From Fibrobacter sp. UWB4 (GTDB lineage: Bacteria > Fibrobacterota > Fibrobacteria > Fibrobacterales > Fibrobacteraceae), in assembly GCF_002210345.1 (NCBI RefSeq), contig NZ_MWQI01000005.1, forward strand, positions 124,001-188,000: 64,000 bases of DNA, written 5' to 3'. The notes beneath the pieces were generated by a model, which was not told where the DNA came from, did no database searches, and saw nothing but the letters and a program-made list of their open reading frames with translations. The position numbers and the translations under genes were made by a program. Shown piece after piece: positions 1 through 10,159 of the stretch; the first letter of the stretch is position 1, and each line of letters starts with the position of its first letter.

Positions 1-309
1 CTTGTCATTGCGGCGGAGGCGGTTCCAGATCACGGCGGGAACGTAGCCGTAAATAATTTGGACGAAAAATCCTGGGATGAAGATGATCGCATCGTAGCCT
101 GAAATGATGTCTGCGACGAGGTTGGCGATGGCGCAGCCGAGAACGCCTGCAAATCCAAAAGAAATACCGAACAATAGGGGGAGTGCAGCTACAATGCGGA
201 CTTCGGTCGTGTCGGAAATCTTGAAAAGCTCTCGGCAGGGGTACCCGAGTACAAAGAAAATCAGCCCGCAAATAATAGCTATGAGTATATACTTATGAAT
301 TTTCTTCAT
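1..309 (-). CDS. Integral membrane protein, 3' end cut by window edge
   Basis: An open frame on the minus strand starts with ATG at 309-307 behind a clear AAGGAG ribosome binding site (316-321) and runs off the left edge, giving the first 103 residues. It begins MKKIHKYILIAIICGLIFF and shows about three hydrophobic segments. A stretch around residues 35-70 reading VRIVAALPLLFGISFGFAGV then GCAIANLVADIISGYD resembles the fold of small ECF/QueT-type membrane components, where a conserved charged residue precedes a long helix and an AN(L) motif. That likeness is weak, so the function is left open. The 12-bp hairpin at 365-391 separates it from the tRNA upstream. Confidence 0.65.
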   Translation of the reverse strand, partial: MKKIHKYILIAIICGLIFFVLGYPCRELFKISDTTEVRIVAALPLLFGISFGFAGVLGCAIANLVADIISGYDAIIFIPGFFVQIIYGYVPAVIWNRLRRNDK

Positions 310-364
310 AAAAACTCCTTCTTGTTTTTTAATATAAACATTTTTGGGAGAAGGAGAAAAACGA

Positions 365-391
365 AAAGCACTTCTCAGAGAGAAGTGCTTT
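365..391. terminator. Bidirectional hairpin terminator
   Basis: A perfect 12-bp stem (365-376 with 380-391) has a 3-base loop (AGA). It lies just beyond the 3' end of the minus-strand tRNA-Asp and is followed on that strand by a T-rich run, so it most likely ends the tRNA transcript before the membrane-protein gene. Confidence 0.7.
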
Positions 392-395
392 ATCG

Positions 396-471
396 CGGGA
401 TAGACGAGGCTTGAACTCGCAACCTCCGGCGTGACAGGCCGGTGCTCTAACCAAAATTGAGCTACCACCCC
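396..471 (-). tRNA. tRNA-Asp (GTC)
   Basis: The reverse complement folds as a 76-nt cloverleaf. The acceptor GGGGTGG pairs with CTATCCC through two G-U pairs, and the discriminator base is G, as expected for tRNA-Asp. The D arm is TAGCTC...GAGC, the anticodon arm CCGGCCTGTCACGCCGG has anticodon GTC, and the T arm contains GTTCAAGC. No CCA is encoded. A promoter (506-534) lies upstream and a terminator hairpin (365-391) downstream, so it is a single-gene unit. Confidence 0.95.
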
Positions 472-505
472 AAGTGGTCTGATTGATTTCTCAATCAGTG
501 AACCA

Positions 506-534
506 TATTTAAAAACTTGTTTTGATTCAGTCAA
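506..534 (-). promoter_or_regulatory. Promoter of tRNA-Asp
   Basis: On the minus strand TTGACT (534-529) is separated by exactly 17 bases from TAAATA (511-506). Transcription would start near 499, about 28 bases before the mature tRNA. The leader contains a small hairpin (CTGATTGA / TCAATCAG, about 479-498), probably removed during tRNA processing. Confidence 0.6.
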
Positions 535-606
535 GTCCTTTGGGCAAAAAAAGTGAAATTTCTTTTTAATATGGGATAGTTTTCTATCCAAATGTTCACT
601 ATTTTT

Positions 607-635
607 TAGACAATTTGGCGGTCTTTTCCTATATT
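607..635 (+). promoter_or_regulatory. Promoter of uvrA, probably giving a leaderless mRNA
   Basis: TAGACA (607-612) and TATATT (630-635) are 17 bases apart, a good sigma-70-type match. Only seven bases separate the -10 box from the uvrA ATG at 643, so transcription would start at or one base before the start codon. No ribosome binding site is present between them. Confidence 0.55.
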
Positions 636-642
636 TGCGGTC

Positions 643-3600
643 ATGACGAAATCTATTGAAATCCGCGATGCTCATGAACATAATTTACGCCATGTCGATT
701 TGACGATTCCCCGCGACTCGATTGTCGTGGTCACAGGCGTTTCGGGCTCGGGCAAGTCGAGCCTTGCCTTTGATACGGTGTTCCAGGAAGGGCAGCGCCG
801 CTTTGTGGAATCGCTTTCGGCGTATGCGCGCCAGTTCATCGGGCGTATGAAGCATCCGGATGTGGAAAGCGTTCGCGGGATTTCGCCGACGATTTCGATT
901 GACCAGAAGACGGTGAACCGTAACCCGCGCAGTACGGTGGGTACGGTGGTCGAGATTTTGGACCATTACCGTTTGATGTTTGCGCGCCTCGGTGTTCCGC
1001 ATTGCCCCAAGTGCGGCAAGGTGATTCAGGCGCAGTCGGTGGATCAGATTGTCGATAACTTGTATGCTAGCGACGAGAACAAAAAGATTTTGGTGATGGC
1101 GCCGATTGTGCAGGAGCGCAAGGGCGAATACCGCAAGGAACTCGCGGAACTCAAGGAAAATGGATTTGTCCGCGTACGCGTGGACGGGACGATTTACAGG
1201 CTCGAAGACGTGCCGCTGTTGGTGCGTTACGAGAAGCACACGATTGAAGTGGTGATTGACCGCTTGACGCTCGAACGCAAGAACATGAGCCGTTTGCGTG
1301 AGGCGATTGAAGGTGCGCTCAAGCTCACGGACGGAAAGCTTGTATCGTTCTTGCTGACATCGCAGGAGGCGGGCGCGGATGGTGCTGCGAAGGAAGAATA
1401 CCGCTTGCAGGGTACGCAGCTTGCTTGCCCGAAGTGCGGAATTTCTATCCCGGAACTTGAACCGCGATTCTTTAGCTTTAACGATCCGAAGGGCCAATGC
1501 CCCGCCTGCAAGGGCCTTGGCGAAAGTTGCAAGTTCGATATCAATTTGATTGTGCCGAATCCGAATTTGTCGTTGAAAGAGGGCTGCCTTGCCCCGCAAA
1601 AGAAGGATGACGGCTGCATCATCTTTAGCGATTTTGGTTGGCGCAATTTGCGCACGATTGCAAACGAAATGCACTTTTCGCTCGATACTCCGTGGAATAA
1701 GCTCAAGACGGCGCAACAGGATGCCGTGCTGTACGGGACTCCGAGCGGGAGCGAACGCGGCGTGGTGACGATTATGCAGGAACTTTGGGACATGTGGCAT
1801 ATTTACCACTTCCGAAAGTACATGCAGATTGGTGTTTGCCCTGAATGTCACGGCACGCGAATCAACCGCATTGCGGCGGCTGTCGATTTCCACGGTCATA
1901 ACATTTGCGAGATGACGGAATGGTCCGTCGAAAAGTCTGTCGAGTTTTTTGACAAGTTAAAGCTCAGTCCAAAGGAACAGCGCATCGGTCGCGAAGTGCT
2001 CAAGGAAATCCGCGGGCGCCTTGGATTCTTGAAGGCGGTGGGCCTTGGCTATTTGGACATTAGCCGCAAGGCTTCGACGCTTTCGGGCGGTGAGGCGCAG
2101 CGTATCAGGCTCGCAAGCGCCGTGGGGGCGGGGCTCCAGGGCGTGCTTTATGTGCTTGATGAACCGAGCATTGGACTGCACCCACGTGACAACGATAAGT
2201 TGCTCGAAATGCTCGAGCGCTTGCGAGCCCAAGGCAACAGCCTTCTCATCGTAGAACACGATGAGGATACGATGCGTCATGCGGACTGCGTGATTGATGT
2301 GGGCCCTGGCGCGGGTGTCGAGGGCGGTCGCATTTTGGCGGCAGGCACGGTCGAAGAGCTGGAGAAGAACAAGGCTTCGCTTACGGGCGCGTATTTGAGC
2401 GGTCGCAAGTCGATTGAAATTCCGTCGCAGCGCTTGAAGATTGATGCAAAGACGCCGAAGCTTAAGATTTGCGGTGCCTGCGAAAACAACCTCAAGAATG
2501 TCGATGTCGAAATTCCGCTCGGAGGTGCGTTTACCGTGGTCACGGGCGTTTCGGGCTCGGGCAAGAGTACGCTCATCAACCAGATTTTGCGCCGTGAACT
2601 TGCTCGCGTGTTCTACAATTCCGAAGAACCGGTTGGCAAGTTTGACCATTTGGAAGGTCTCGAAAACATCGACAAGGTCATTGAAATTGACCAGACGCCG
2701 ATTGGACGCACCCCGCGCAGCAACCCGGCGACTTACACGAAAATCTGGGATGATATCCGCGATTTGTTTGCGGGTATGGAAGAAAGTAAGGTGCGAGGCT
2801 ACACGAAGAGTCGCTTTAGCTTTAACGTGAAGGGCGGTCGCTGTGACGCTTGCGAAGGTGCTGGCGTGAAGGTCATCGATATGCACATTTTGCCGAGCGT
2901 GCAAGTCACTTGCGATGTGTGCGATGGCAAGCGCTTTAACGAAGCGACCAGAGAAGTTTATTTCAAGGGCAAGAACATTTCTGAAGTTCTTGACATGAGC
3001 ATCAGCGAAGCTGCTGAATTTTTTAAGGACATTCCGAAAATTGCAGAACCGCTCAAGCTCCTTTGCGAAGTGGGCCTTGGCTATTTGACGCTTGGTCAGC
3101 CATCGACGACTTTGAGCGGTGGCGAAGCGCAACGAGTGAAGATTGCTTCGGAACTGCGCCGCCCGGGTACGGGCAAGACGCTTTACTTGCTTGATGAACC
3201 GACAACAGGTCTCCATTTTGAAGATATTCGCCGATTGCTCGAATGCCTGAATCGCTTGCGCAGTCTCGGCAATAGCGTCGTGGTGATTGAACACAACCTC
3301 GATGTGATCAAGTGCGCAGACTGGATTATCGATTTGGGCCCGGATGCGGGCGTGAACGGCGGTCGCATTATTGCGACGGGAACTCCCGAACAAATTGCCA
3401 AATGCAAAAAGAGCGAAACAGGGCGATACTTGGCTCCGGTGCTTGCGAAAAAGCATGGTGAAAACAAGCATTTTGAACGCACGGATGAAAAGGGCGAAGA
3501 TTACTCGCTCGATATCGAAGTGCATGGCGCTCGCAAGCACAATCTCAAGAACATCGACGTGACGATTCCGCGCCACAAGCTCACTGTGATTACGGGCGTT

Positions 3601-5934
3601 TCGGGCTCGGGCAAGTCGAGCCTCGCGTTCCATACGCTCTTTAGCGAAGGGCAGCGCCGCTTTGTGGAAACACTCAGCACATATGCTCGCCGCTTCTTGG
3701 GCCGCCCTGACCGTGGTAGCATTGATTCCATTTCAGGCTTGGCGCCTGCGATTGCGATTGACCAAAAGAGCGCAAGCAAGAGTCCGCGCAGTACGGTGGC
3801 AACGCTCACTGAAATTTACGACTACTTCCGCATTTTGTGGGCTCGCGTGGGTACGGCTCACTGCCTCCATTGCGGAAAGCCGGTCAGCTCATATGCAACG
3901 GGCGACTTGATGCAGCATGCGTTTGACCGCGACCTCAACAAGATGGTGACGGTGCTTGCTCCGTTCGAAATCAAGGATGAAATTAAGTTGTCCAAGATTC
4001 TCACGGAAAAGGGTTACCGCAAGGCGTATCTTGGCAAAAAGCTTGTAGAACTCCCGCTGCCGAAAATTCCGATTCGCGAAAAGCAGTTGCTTGCCGTTGT
4101 GGATTCCGTGGTGGTCAAGGAAGAAAATCGTGCCCGCTTGGTCGAAGCGTTTGAACGTGGCTACCGCGATGGTAACGGCATTTTGTACGTGGATTGCGAT
4201 GGCGAAGAACGCCTCTCGGCAAGCGAAAAGCCGGGCTGCCCGGATTGCGGCTGGTACATGGATTCCGCGCTCAATCCAAAGCATTTCAGTTTCAATACGC
4301 ATTGGGGCGCTTGCGAAACTTGCCTCGGCCTTGGTCATTTCAAGGATGGCGAAGAATGCCCGGATTGCCATGGCGAACGCTTGAAGCCTGAATATCTTGC
4401 GGTGCGCATCTTGGGCAAGAACATCATGGATGTGCATCACATGAGCATTGCCGAAGCCCGCGACTGGTTTGCGAAAGTCGATTTCACAAAAGAAGAAAAT
4501 GCGACTTCCGTGACTGCCGAAAGCAAAAAGACGATTGCGTCTCCGCTCCTCCGCGAAATCATTGGCCGCTTGGACTTCTTGATTAGCGTGGGCCTTGGGT
4601 ACATTGGCCTTGACCGCGCGGGCGATACTTTGAGCGGTGGCGAGTCTCAGCGCATCCGCTTGGCAAGCCAGATCGGTAGCGGTCTCGAAGGCGTCTTGTA
4701 TGTGCTTGACGAACCGACGGTTGGCCTCCATGAAAGCGATACCGCAAAACTTTTGGACACGCTTTACCGCTTGCGCGACCTCGGTAATACGCTTGTAGTC
4801 GTGGAACACGATCTCAAGATGATGCAGGCCGCAGACCACATTATTGATATGGGACCGGGTGCGGGTGATTTCGGTGGCGAAGTCGTTGCTGAAGGAAGTC
4901 CGGCAGAACTTGCAAAACCGTATGCGTTGCAGCAGTTCCCGCGCAGCGAGACGGTCAAGTTCCTCACGTATTCCACTCCGGTCGCAAACCAGCTGGAACC
5001 GGTGCTCATCACGGATGATACGGAATTTTACGAGTTCAAGAACCTCAAGGCAAACAACTTGAAAAACTTGTCTGTGAAATTCCCGAAAAAGGCGGTGAGC
5101 GTTGTCTGTGGCGTTTCGGGGTCGGGCAAAAGTTCGCTTGTTGTCGATGAAATTTTCCCGGCGCTCAAAAAGCAGTTCCAGGCATGCGGTCGCAAAAAGC
5201 AGAGCGGCGAAGTGCTGCTAGTCGATCAAAGCCCGATTTCCGGGACTCCTCGCAGTACGCCGGCGAGCTTCACGGGCGTGTTTGACGATATCCGCAAGCT
5301 GTTTGCAAAGCTCGAACAGTCCAAGATGAAGGGCTTCGATTACGGCCGCTTTAGCTATAACCTTGCGCGTGGGCGATGCCCCGCTTGCGAGGGCCGTGGC
5401 GCCGTTGCTGTCGAGATGCACTTCCTCTCGGACATCTGGGAAACTTGCGAAGTTTGCGGTGGCAAGCGCTACAACCAGGAAACGCTTACGGTCACGTTCA
5501 AGGGCAAGAACATTGCCGACGTGCTTGACATGCAAGTCGTAGAAGCCTGCGAGTTTTTCAAGGACCAGCCGAAGATTTTGCCGAAGCTCGAATGCCTCCG
5601 CGATGTGGGCCTCCCGTACGTGAAACTCGGTCAGCCGGTCACGACGCTTTCGGGCGGAGAATCCCAGCGCTTGAAGCTTGCTGCAGAACTCTGCCGCCGT
5701 CCGGCGACGGAAATGGTCTACTTGCTTGATGAGCCGACAACAGGCCTCCATTTGAAGGATATTCAGATTCTTTGGAACCTCCTGCGCAGGCTCTCGGCCC
5801 GTGGCGATACGGTCATTGTCATTGAACACCACCCCGATATTATCCGCTTGGCCGACTGGAAGGTCGAATTGGGACCTGTGGGCGGGGCAAATGGCGGTTA
5901 CTTACTCGAAATGGGCGCAAATTCGTCAAAATAA
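643..5934 (+). CDS. uvrA: Excinuclease ABC subunit A, double-length tandem UvrA
   Basis: UvrA is the DNA-damage sensor of nucleotide excision repair and normally has about 940 residues with two ABC ATPase cassettes. This protein has 1763 residues and reads as two complete UvrA units in one chain, about 1-945 and 954-1763. Four Walker A motifs (GVSGSGKS) lie near residues 32, 635, 985 and 1490. Each cassette has its own LSGGE(A/S)QR signature and DEP(S/T)xGLH Walker B region. Both halves keep the zinc-finger pairs: CPKCG/CPAC and CDAC/CDVC in the first, CPDC/CETC and CPAC/CEVC in the second. A similar tandem UvrA is known in Chlamydia. Since normal UvrA is a dimer, one chain may act as a covalent dimer (inference). 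The start ATG has no ribosome binding site. Confidence 0.95.
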   Translation: MTKSIEIRDAHEHNLRHVDLTIPRDSIVVVTGVSGSGKSSLAFDTVFQEGQRRFVESLSAYARQFIGRMKHPDVESVRGISPTISIDQKTVNRNPRSTVGTVVEILDHYRLMFARLGVPHCPKCGKVIQAQSVDQIVDNLYASDENKKILVMAPIVQERKGEYRKELAELKENGFVRVRVDGTIYRLEDVPLLVRYEKHTIEVVIDRLTLERKNMSRLREAIEGALKLTDGKLVSFLLTSQEAGADGAAKEEYRLQGTQLACPKCGISIPELEPRFFSFNDPKGQCPACKGLGESCKFDINLIVPNPNLSLKEGCLAPQKKDDGCIIFSDFGWRNLRTIANEMHFSLDTPWNKLKTAQQDAVLYGTPSGSERGVVTIMQELWDMWHIYHFRKYMQIGVCPECHGTRINRIAAAVDFHGHNICEMTEWSVEKSVEFFDKLKLSPKEQRIGREVLKEIRGRLGFLKAVGLGYLDISRKASTLSGGEAQRIRLASAVGAGLQGVLYVLDEPSIGLHPRDNDKLLEMLERLRAQGNSLLIVEHDEDTMRHADCVIDVGPGAGVEGGRILAAGTVEELEKNKASLTGAYLSGRKSIEIPSQRLKIDAKTPKLKICGACENNLKNVDVEIPLGGAFTVVTGVSGSGKSTLINQILRRELARVFYNSEEPVGKFDHLEGLENIDKVIEIDQTPIGRTPRSNPATYTKIWDDIRDLFAGMEESKVRGYTKSRFSFNVKGGRCDACEGAGVKVIDMHILPSVQVTCDVCDGKRFNEATREVYFKGKNISEVLDMSISEAAEFFKDIPKIAEPLKLLCEVGLGYLTLGQPSTTLSGGEAQRVKIASELRRPGTGKTLYLLDEPTTGLHFEDIRRLLECLNRLRSLGNSVVVIEHNLDVIKCADWIIDLGPDAGVNGGRIIATGTPEQIAKCKKSETGRYLAPVLAKKHGENKHFERTDEKGEDYSLDIEVHGARKHNLKNIDVTIPRHKLTVITGVSGSGKSSLAFHTLFSEGQRRFVETLSTYARRFLGRPDRGSIDSISGLAPAIAIDQKSASKSPRSTVATLTEIYDYFRILWARVGTAHCLHCGKPVSSYATGDLMQHAFDRDLNKMVTVLAPFEIKDEIKLSKILTEKGYRKAYLGKKLVELPLPKIPIREKQLLAVVDSVVVKEENRARLVEAFERGYRDGNGILYVDCDGEERLSASEKPGCPDCGWYMDSALNPKHFSFNTHWGACETCLGLGHFKDGEECPDCHGERLKPEYLAVRILGKNIMDVHHMSIAEARDWFAKVDFTKEENATSVTAESKKTIASPLLREIIGRLDFLISVGLGYIGLDRAGDTLSGGESQRIRLASQIGSGLEGVLYVLDEPTVGLHESDTAKLLDTLYRLRDLGNTLVVVEHDLKMMQAADHIIDMGPGAGDFGGEVVAEGSPAELAKPYALQQFPRSETVKFLTYSTPVANQLEPVLITDDTEFYEFKNLKANNLKNLSVKFPKKAVSVVCGVSGSGKSSLVVDEIFPALKKQFQACGRKKQSGEVLLVDQSPISGTPRSTPASFTGVFDDIRKLFAKLEQSKMKGFDYGRFSYNLARGRCPACEGRGAVAVEMHFLSDIWETCEVCGGKRYNQETLTVTFKGKNIADVLDMQVVEACEFFKDQPKILPKLECLRDVGLPYVKLGQPVTTLSGGESQRLKLAAELCRRPATEMVYLLDEPTTGLHLKDIQILWNLLRRLSARGDTVIVIEHHPDIIRLADWKVELGPVGGANGGYLLEMGANSSK

Positions 5935-6002
5935 TGGAACTACTTTTCTTATAAGAAATTATTTTTCTAGGCTAGAAGGTTCCTAAAAAGACAGGAGTGC
6001 TT

Positions 6003-8225
6003 ATGACATTTTCCCGATTGCTTCCGCTTTTGTTGCTGGTCCCGGCGTTAACTATGGCCGATGAGGATCGTAACTTTAAATTGACTTCGGAAAATTTTAA
6101 AGTCGGTAGTCTTTTAGATGGTAGTCTTTTGGAAAATGCATCCAAGAAAGCAATTGCGCTGGACCGTGCGATTGCTATTTCTCAGGAACCCGTATTTCCG
6201 TTGCAGCCCAATACGCTTTATCTTCGCTATAAGAAATCCGCTAAGGAGTATTTCTGGTTCTCTGGAGAAGCAAAGCCTGAAGAATATAAAAAGCTTCATG
6301 CTTTCAACCTTAAGGAAAACCATCTGAGTGCACGTGAAGTTATCGGACTTCGTCTGTACGCTTCTCGTCAGTATAAGGCGTTTCAGGATGAGTCCGATAT
6401 TTATTTTGATGCAGAATACGTTTATTCCCCACGTGTGCCTAAGCTTTTGTTCATGAAGAATGGCCAGTGGCAGATTTTAAAAGAAAGTACCCATCCTGGA
6501 ATGGTGCAAATCAAATCCGACGAAAAGGATTTGGATATCGTTGCGCTTAATTCGTCTTTGAAGGCTGGTTCAAAAGCTGTTTATCCAGTAAACGACGGTG
6601 TCTACATTTTCTCGTTTGGCGCCCCGGATAAGCTGCCCTATGTAGATGCAGGTGTTCTTAAACCTGGTGACGTGCTTACCTTTAATGTTAATTTCCCGGT
6701 TCCGGATTCTGGAGATGTTGCCCCTGTAAATATGTCTGTTTCGCTGGAGCAGGTTCATGCTCTTCAGACTGTAGAAGAGGCAGAAAATCTTTACGATGTA
6801 TTCTCTTCTGAAGTGGATAGAAATTTCACGCGAATAGATACAACGGAATTTTCAAAGTTCTATCCGCCGGTAAAATCTGCCGATTCTCTTGGATTGGATG
6901 ATTCGAACAAGGTTTATCGCAGTTATGTTTCTCACTATAATTTTAAGCGCAGTGAGGCCCAAACTCTTTGGCGTAATAAAAAGCTTGGAACCGTAAGTGA
7001 ACTGTACAAGGCTTTCCATGCGAAGTTTGATAGTCTTCAGGCTCTTCCGGCCCAAATCAACATGACTCCGGTTTTTGTGAAAAAGATTATGAGCGCGACG
7101 GATTCGACAAAGATCGATTCTCTGGAATTCCGCTTCGGCATTGATCGTAATCGCGTTGAAACCACATGGAATGGTGTCGTTGATGAAATCCCGATGGATT
7201 CGCTTTTGAAATTGATGATGGTCGGCGATGGATCCTTTGTGACAACTCTGTTCTTAGCGAATAATAAGCCGGTGTGGGTGTTCAAGGAAGGTAAAATTGT
7301 CGGTCGATACCATTATCGCTATGATAAGCTCGGCTTCCGTATGGGCGATAAACTCATTTTTGGAAAAGGTGAGTTTACTTTGCCGTTGCACATCGCTGTT
7401 GAACCAGAGGTTGTTGAATGGCTTAAAAACCGTGCGCCGGAATCCTCTTCGTCTTCCATTGCAAGTTCATCATCTTCCGAGGTCGTGAAGGATACGGTTG
7501 TTGCTGAACCGAATAAAAAAATTATCGAACATGCGACTCGTGGAACTGTTGCCCTGATTGATTCTGGTTCTTTCCGTTTCCGTGGAAAAGTTGTTTCCAT
7601 GTCTCCGTATGCCATTCATACAACAGAAGTGACTCAGGAATTTTTCCATAAGATTATGGGACTTCTGGATTCTGCCAAGCGTATTCCGGATCGGTCTGCG
7701 TTCAAGGGCGCAAATAAGCCTGTTCAGGGAATTACCTGGGAAAACGCTCAGTATGCTTGCAAGGTTCTTGGCGGTGATTTGCCGACTGAGGCCCAGTGGG
7801 AATTCGCGGGTCGTGCCGGTAGCAATGACGGAGTCCTCTGGACAGATGATGATGCTATGAGCGTGGGCAAATATTCGATCTTTGCAGAAAACTCCTTGAA
7901 GAGGGGTAAGAAAGACGCTGCCTATGGTCCGCACGATGTTGCAACAAAGACTCCGAATGCCTGGGGTATTTACGATATGTCAGGAAACGTCGCTGAATGG
8001 ACTCGCGATAATTATTTTGCGATCACGTTCTCTATCGAAAGTTCTAATCCGACGGGTTCCTACTGGGGTACGAACAAGGTCTTGAAAGGTGGTTCCTGGA
8101 AAGACAAGGCCAAGAATTTGAACATGACCGTTCGTGATGACGAAGATCCGCGCTACTGGTCTGACCATATCGGTTTCCGCTGTGTGTTCCCGCTCGAACG
8201 AATTATTCAGGATAACAAAAAATGA
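6003..8225 (+). CDS. Exported protein with C-terminal SUMF1/formylglycine-enzyme-like domain
   Basis: This 740-residue protein starts at ATG 6003. An AGGAG ends five bases before it, so the GTG at 5997, which lies inside that site, is not used. A signal peptide (about residues 1-20) ends near ALTMA-DE. About 450 residues of unrecognised sequence follow, then a serine-rich linker (ESSSSSIASSSSSE). The last 220 residues form a SUMF1/EgtB/PvdO-type domain: EVTQEFF, GITWENAQYAC, LPTEAQWEFAGR, GIYDMSGNVAEW, VLKGGSW and HIGFRCVF. In Fibrobacter such domains are common on exported proteins and are not necessarily sulfatase-modifying enzymes. The stop codon overlaps the next ATG (ATGA), so the two genes are probably translationally coupled. 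Confidence 0.85.
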   Translation: MTFSRLLPLLLLVPALTMADEDRNFKLTSENFKVGSLLDGSLLENASKKAIALDRAIAISQEPVFPLQPNTLYLRYKKSAKEYFWFSGEAKPEEYKKLHAFNLKENHLSAREVIGLRLYASRQYKAFQDESDIYFDAEYVYSPRVPKLLFMKNGQWQILKESTHPGMVQIKSDEKDLDIVALNSSLKAGSKAVYPVNDGVYIFSFGAPDKLPYVDAGVLKPGDVLTFNVNFPVPDSGDVAPVNMSVSLEQVHALQTVEEAENLYDVFSSEVDRNFTRIDTTEFSKFYPPVKSADSLGLDDSNKVYRSYVSHYNFKRSEAQTLWRNKKLGTVSELYKAFHAKFDSLQALPAQINMTPVFVKKIMSATDSTKIDSLEFRFGIDRNRVETTWNGVVDEIPMDSLLKLMMVGDGSFVTTLFLANNKPVWVFKEGKIVGRYHYRYDKLGFRMGDKLIFGKGEFTLPLHIAVEPEVVEWLKNRAPESSSSSIASSSSSEVVKDTVVAEPNKKIIEHATRGTVALIDSGSFRFRGKVVSMSPYAIHTTEVTQEFFHKIMGLLDSAKRIPDRSAFKGANKPVQGITWENAQYACKVLGGDLPTEAQWEFAGRAGSNDGVLWTDDDAMSVGKYSIFAENSLKRGKKDAAYGPHDVATKTPNAWGIYDMSGNVAEWTRDNYFAITFSIESSNPTGSYWGTNKVLKGGSWKDKAKNLNMTVRDDEDPRYWSDHIGFRCVFPLERIIQDNKK

Positions 8226-8806
8226 GTAGCAACTCCAATAAAGAAAAAAGCCTTTTTAAAAAGCTGACAGCAATCCCTTATTTGCTTGTATTACTTGCTT
8301 TATTGATGCCTTTGGCAAATGTATCTTGCTCTGCAAAAGATGGTGGCAAGCCGATTGCCGAAATGACGATTTACCAGATTGCATCTGGTGTGGATCTGGA
8401 CAAGTCGCTTGAAGAACCGGCTCTCGGTCAGATGCATCGCATGGTGAAGGAAAATCCGAAAGTTCTTGACCGTTTCAAAATGCAGATGCCGAATTTCCCG
8501 AAAATGGAACCGGTACATCATTTGTATGGTATTCTTGCCGCAGTATTCCTTGCTGCTGTATTTGCCTGGATAGTGCCTCTAGCTTCAACGGTGATGGGAC
8601 TTTTGTCCATGGTCTCGTTGTGGTCCTTGTTGATGAAACTTTCGCAGGTGGGTGATGCTCTTGGAATTCCGCTACTGAAAGTTGAAGCAGGCATAGGCCT
8701 TTATGCCGCGAGCTTCTTGATTTTGATCGGGACGGCGATGAATATTGCAACTGTTATCCGTCCGGCGGTGATTGCCCGCCGCGAACGGAAGAAAGCTCGA
8801 AAGTAG
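8222..8806 (+). CDS. Small membrane protein of unknown function
   Basis: This 194-residue protein overlaps the preceding gene by four bases. It has one hydrophobic segment near the N-terminus (about 18-36, AIPYLLVLLALLMPLANVS), a polar middle part of about 65 residues, and three further hydrophobic segments (about 102-180). It ends in a strongly basic tail (RRERKKARK) that should stay in the cytoplasm. No family is recognised. Coupling to the SUMF1-type protein suggests a shared envelope role, but nothing in the sequence shows what that is. A strong terminator follows 12 bases after the stop. Confidence 0.75.
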   Translation: MSSNSNKEKSLFKKLTAIPYLLVLLALLMPLANVSCSAKDGGKPIAEMTIYQIASGVDLDKSLEEPALGQMHRMVKENPKVLDRFKMQMPNFPKMEPVHHLYGILAAVFLAAVFAWIVPLASTVMGLLSMVSLWSLLMKLSQVGDALGIPLLKVEAGIGLYAASFLILIGTAMNIATVIRPAVIARRERKKARK

Positions 8807-8817
8807 AATCGAAAAAG

Positions 8818-8849
8818 AAAGGTCGCGAGTGTTCGCGACCTTTTCTCTT
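8818..8849 (+). terminator. Rho-independent terminator
   Basis: GGTCGCGA (8821-8828) pairs with TCGCGACC (8833-8840) around a GTGT loop. The stem extends by three A-T pairs and is followed by TTTTCTCTT. It closes the 6003-8806 operon. Confidence 0.9.
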
Positions 8850-8864
8850 ACATACGCTAGACTT

Positions 8865-8911
8865 GACTGGATCCTTCGACTACGAGGCATCGCCTCTCCG
8901 CTCAGGATGAC
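8865..8911. repeat. Dispersed palindrome, GGATCC...GGATGAC family
   Basis: ACTGGATCCTTCGACTAC...CTCAGGATGAC has the form of a GTCATCCTGA...GGATCCAGT element seen from the other strand. Other copies in this window are at 11804-11828, 17713-17744, 18654-18699, 22401-22432, 34888-34922 and 59914-59947. It sits between a + strand terminator and the 3' end of ychF. Confidence 0.75.
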
Positions 8912-8920
8912 AATGCTGTT

Positions 8921-10018
8921 TTACACGTTAAACAAGAAGTACATGATGTCGCCATCCTGTACGAGGTATTCTTTACCTTCCGTACGGACAAGCCCTGCTT
9001 CCTTGGCGGCGTTCCAGCTGCCATGCTTGAGGAAGTCGGCATAGCTCAAGGTCTCTGCGCGGATGAAGCCGCGTTCGAAGTCTGTGTGGATGACGCCTGC
9101 GCACTGCGGGGCCTTGAAGCCTGCGTGGAACGTCCAGGCGCGGCATTCCTTTTCGCCTGCGGTAAAGAACGTGCGGAGGCCGAGAATTTCATAACCCTTG
9201 CGGACAACAGAATCGAGGCCGGATTCCGTCATGCCGAGTTCCTTCAAGAAGTCTGCCTTGTCGGCCGGTTCCATGGCGGAGAGTTCTTCTTCGATCTTGC
9301 CGCTGATGACGATGACGTCGTGACCGTGCTTGGATGCGTATTCCTTGAGCTGATCCACATAAGCGTTACCGGTGAGGATGTCGTCTTCCTTGACGTTTGC
9401 GCAGTAGAAGAGCGGCTTTGCAGTGAGGAGGCCGAGATCCTTGACGATGAGTTCCATTTCTTCGCTGTCGTGCATCACGGTGCGAGCGGCATGACCTTCT
9501 TCCATGCTCTTCTTCAAGAGTTCGCAAGCAGCGAGGCGAGCCTTGGCTTCGGCGTTGCCGGTACGTGCGGACTTTGCTTCGGTAGCGAGGCGCTTTTCGA
9601 CAGTGTCCAAGTCCTTGAGGATGAGTTCCGTTTCGATCACTTCGACGTCGCGGATCGGGTCCACGGAGCCGTTCACGTGAATGATGTTTTCGTCGTCAAA
9701 GCAGCGCACCACTTCCATGATGGCTTCGCATTCGCGGATGTGGGTGAGGAACTGGTTGCCGAGACCTTCGCCCTTGGAAGCGCCCTTTACAAGACCTGCA
9801 ATGTCCACGAATTCTGTAACGGCCGGGACGATGGATTTCGGGTTGTAGACCTTCACAAGTTCATCGAGGCGGGCATCCGGGACGCTGACCATGCCGACGT
9901 TCGGATCGATGGTGCAGAACGGATAGTTGGCGGATTCTGCGCCTGCGTTAGTGATTGCGTTGAAGATTGTGCTCTTGCCTACGTTCGGGAGGCCTACGAT
10001 GCCGCATTTAAAACCCAT
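8921..10018 (-). CDS. ychF: Redox-regulated ATPase YchF (Obg-like)
   Basis: This 365-residue protein matches YchF over its full length. It has a P-loop GLPNVGKST (residues 9-17), switch region [21 protein letters not shown], a central coiled-coil insertion (about 135-200) and a C-terminal TGS-like domain ending in [16 protein letters not shown]. In the G4 position it has NVKE rather than NKxD, consistent with the ATP preference known for the family. YchF associates with ribosomes and affects translation and stress responses. The ATG at 10018 has a good site (CGGAGA, five bases upstream). It is a single-gene unit with the + strand MATE gene divergent from it. Confidence 0.95.
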   Translation of the reverse strand: MGFKCGIVGLPNVGKSTIFNAITNAGAESANYPFCTIDPNVGMVSVPDARLDELVKVYNPKSIVPAVTEFVDIAGLVKGASKGEGLGNQFLTHIRECEAIMEVVRCFDDENIIHVNGSVDPIRDVEVIETELILKDLDTVEKRLATEAKSARTGNAEAKARLAACELLKKSMEEGHAARTVMHDSEEMELIVKDLGLLTAKPLFYCANVKEDDILTGNAYVDQLKEYASKHGHDVIVISGKIEEELSAMEPADKADFLKELGMTESGLDSVVRKGYEILGLRTFFTAGEKECRAWTFHAGFKAPQCAGVIHTDFERGFIRAETLSYADFLKHGSWNAAKEAGLVRTEGKEYLVQDGDIMYFLFNV

Positions 10019-10159
10019 GATAATCTCCGATTTGTGGCGCTTGTAATCGCTTTATCCTATAGCGATTCTAGTCACCTGTTTTTTGCGATGTAAAGGTAGA
10101 AAATTGACCTTTAAGCTTAAATGTAAAAATCTAAATTTGCCGCGGTTTTAAGGTGCTGT

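Noticed and set aside
643-5934. Two separate uvrA genes joined by a sequencing error
   Set aside because: The frame is continuous through a plausible linker (about residues 940-955), and tandem UvrA proteins are known in Chlamydia.
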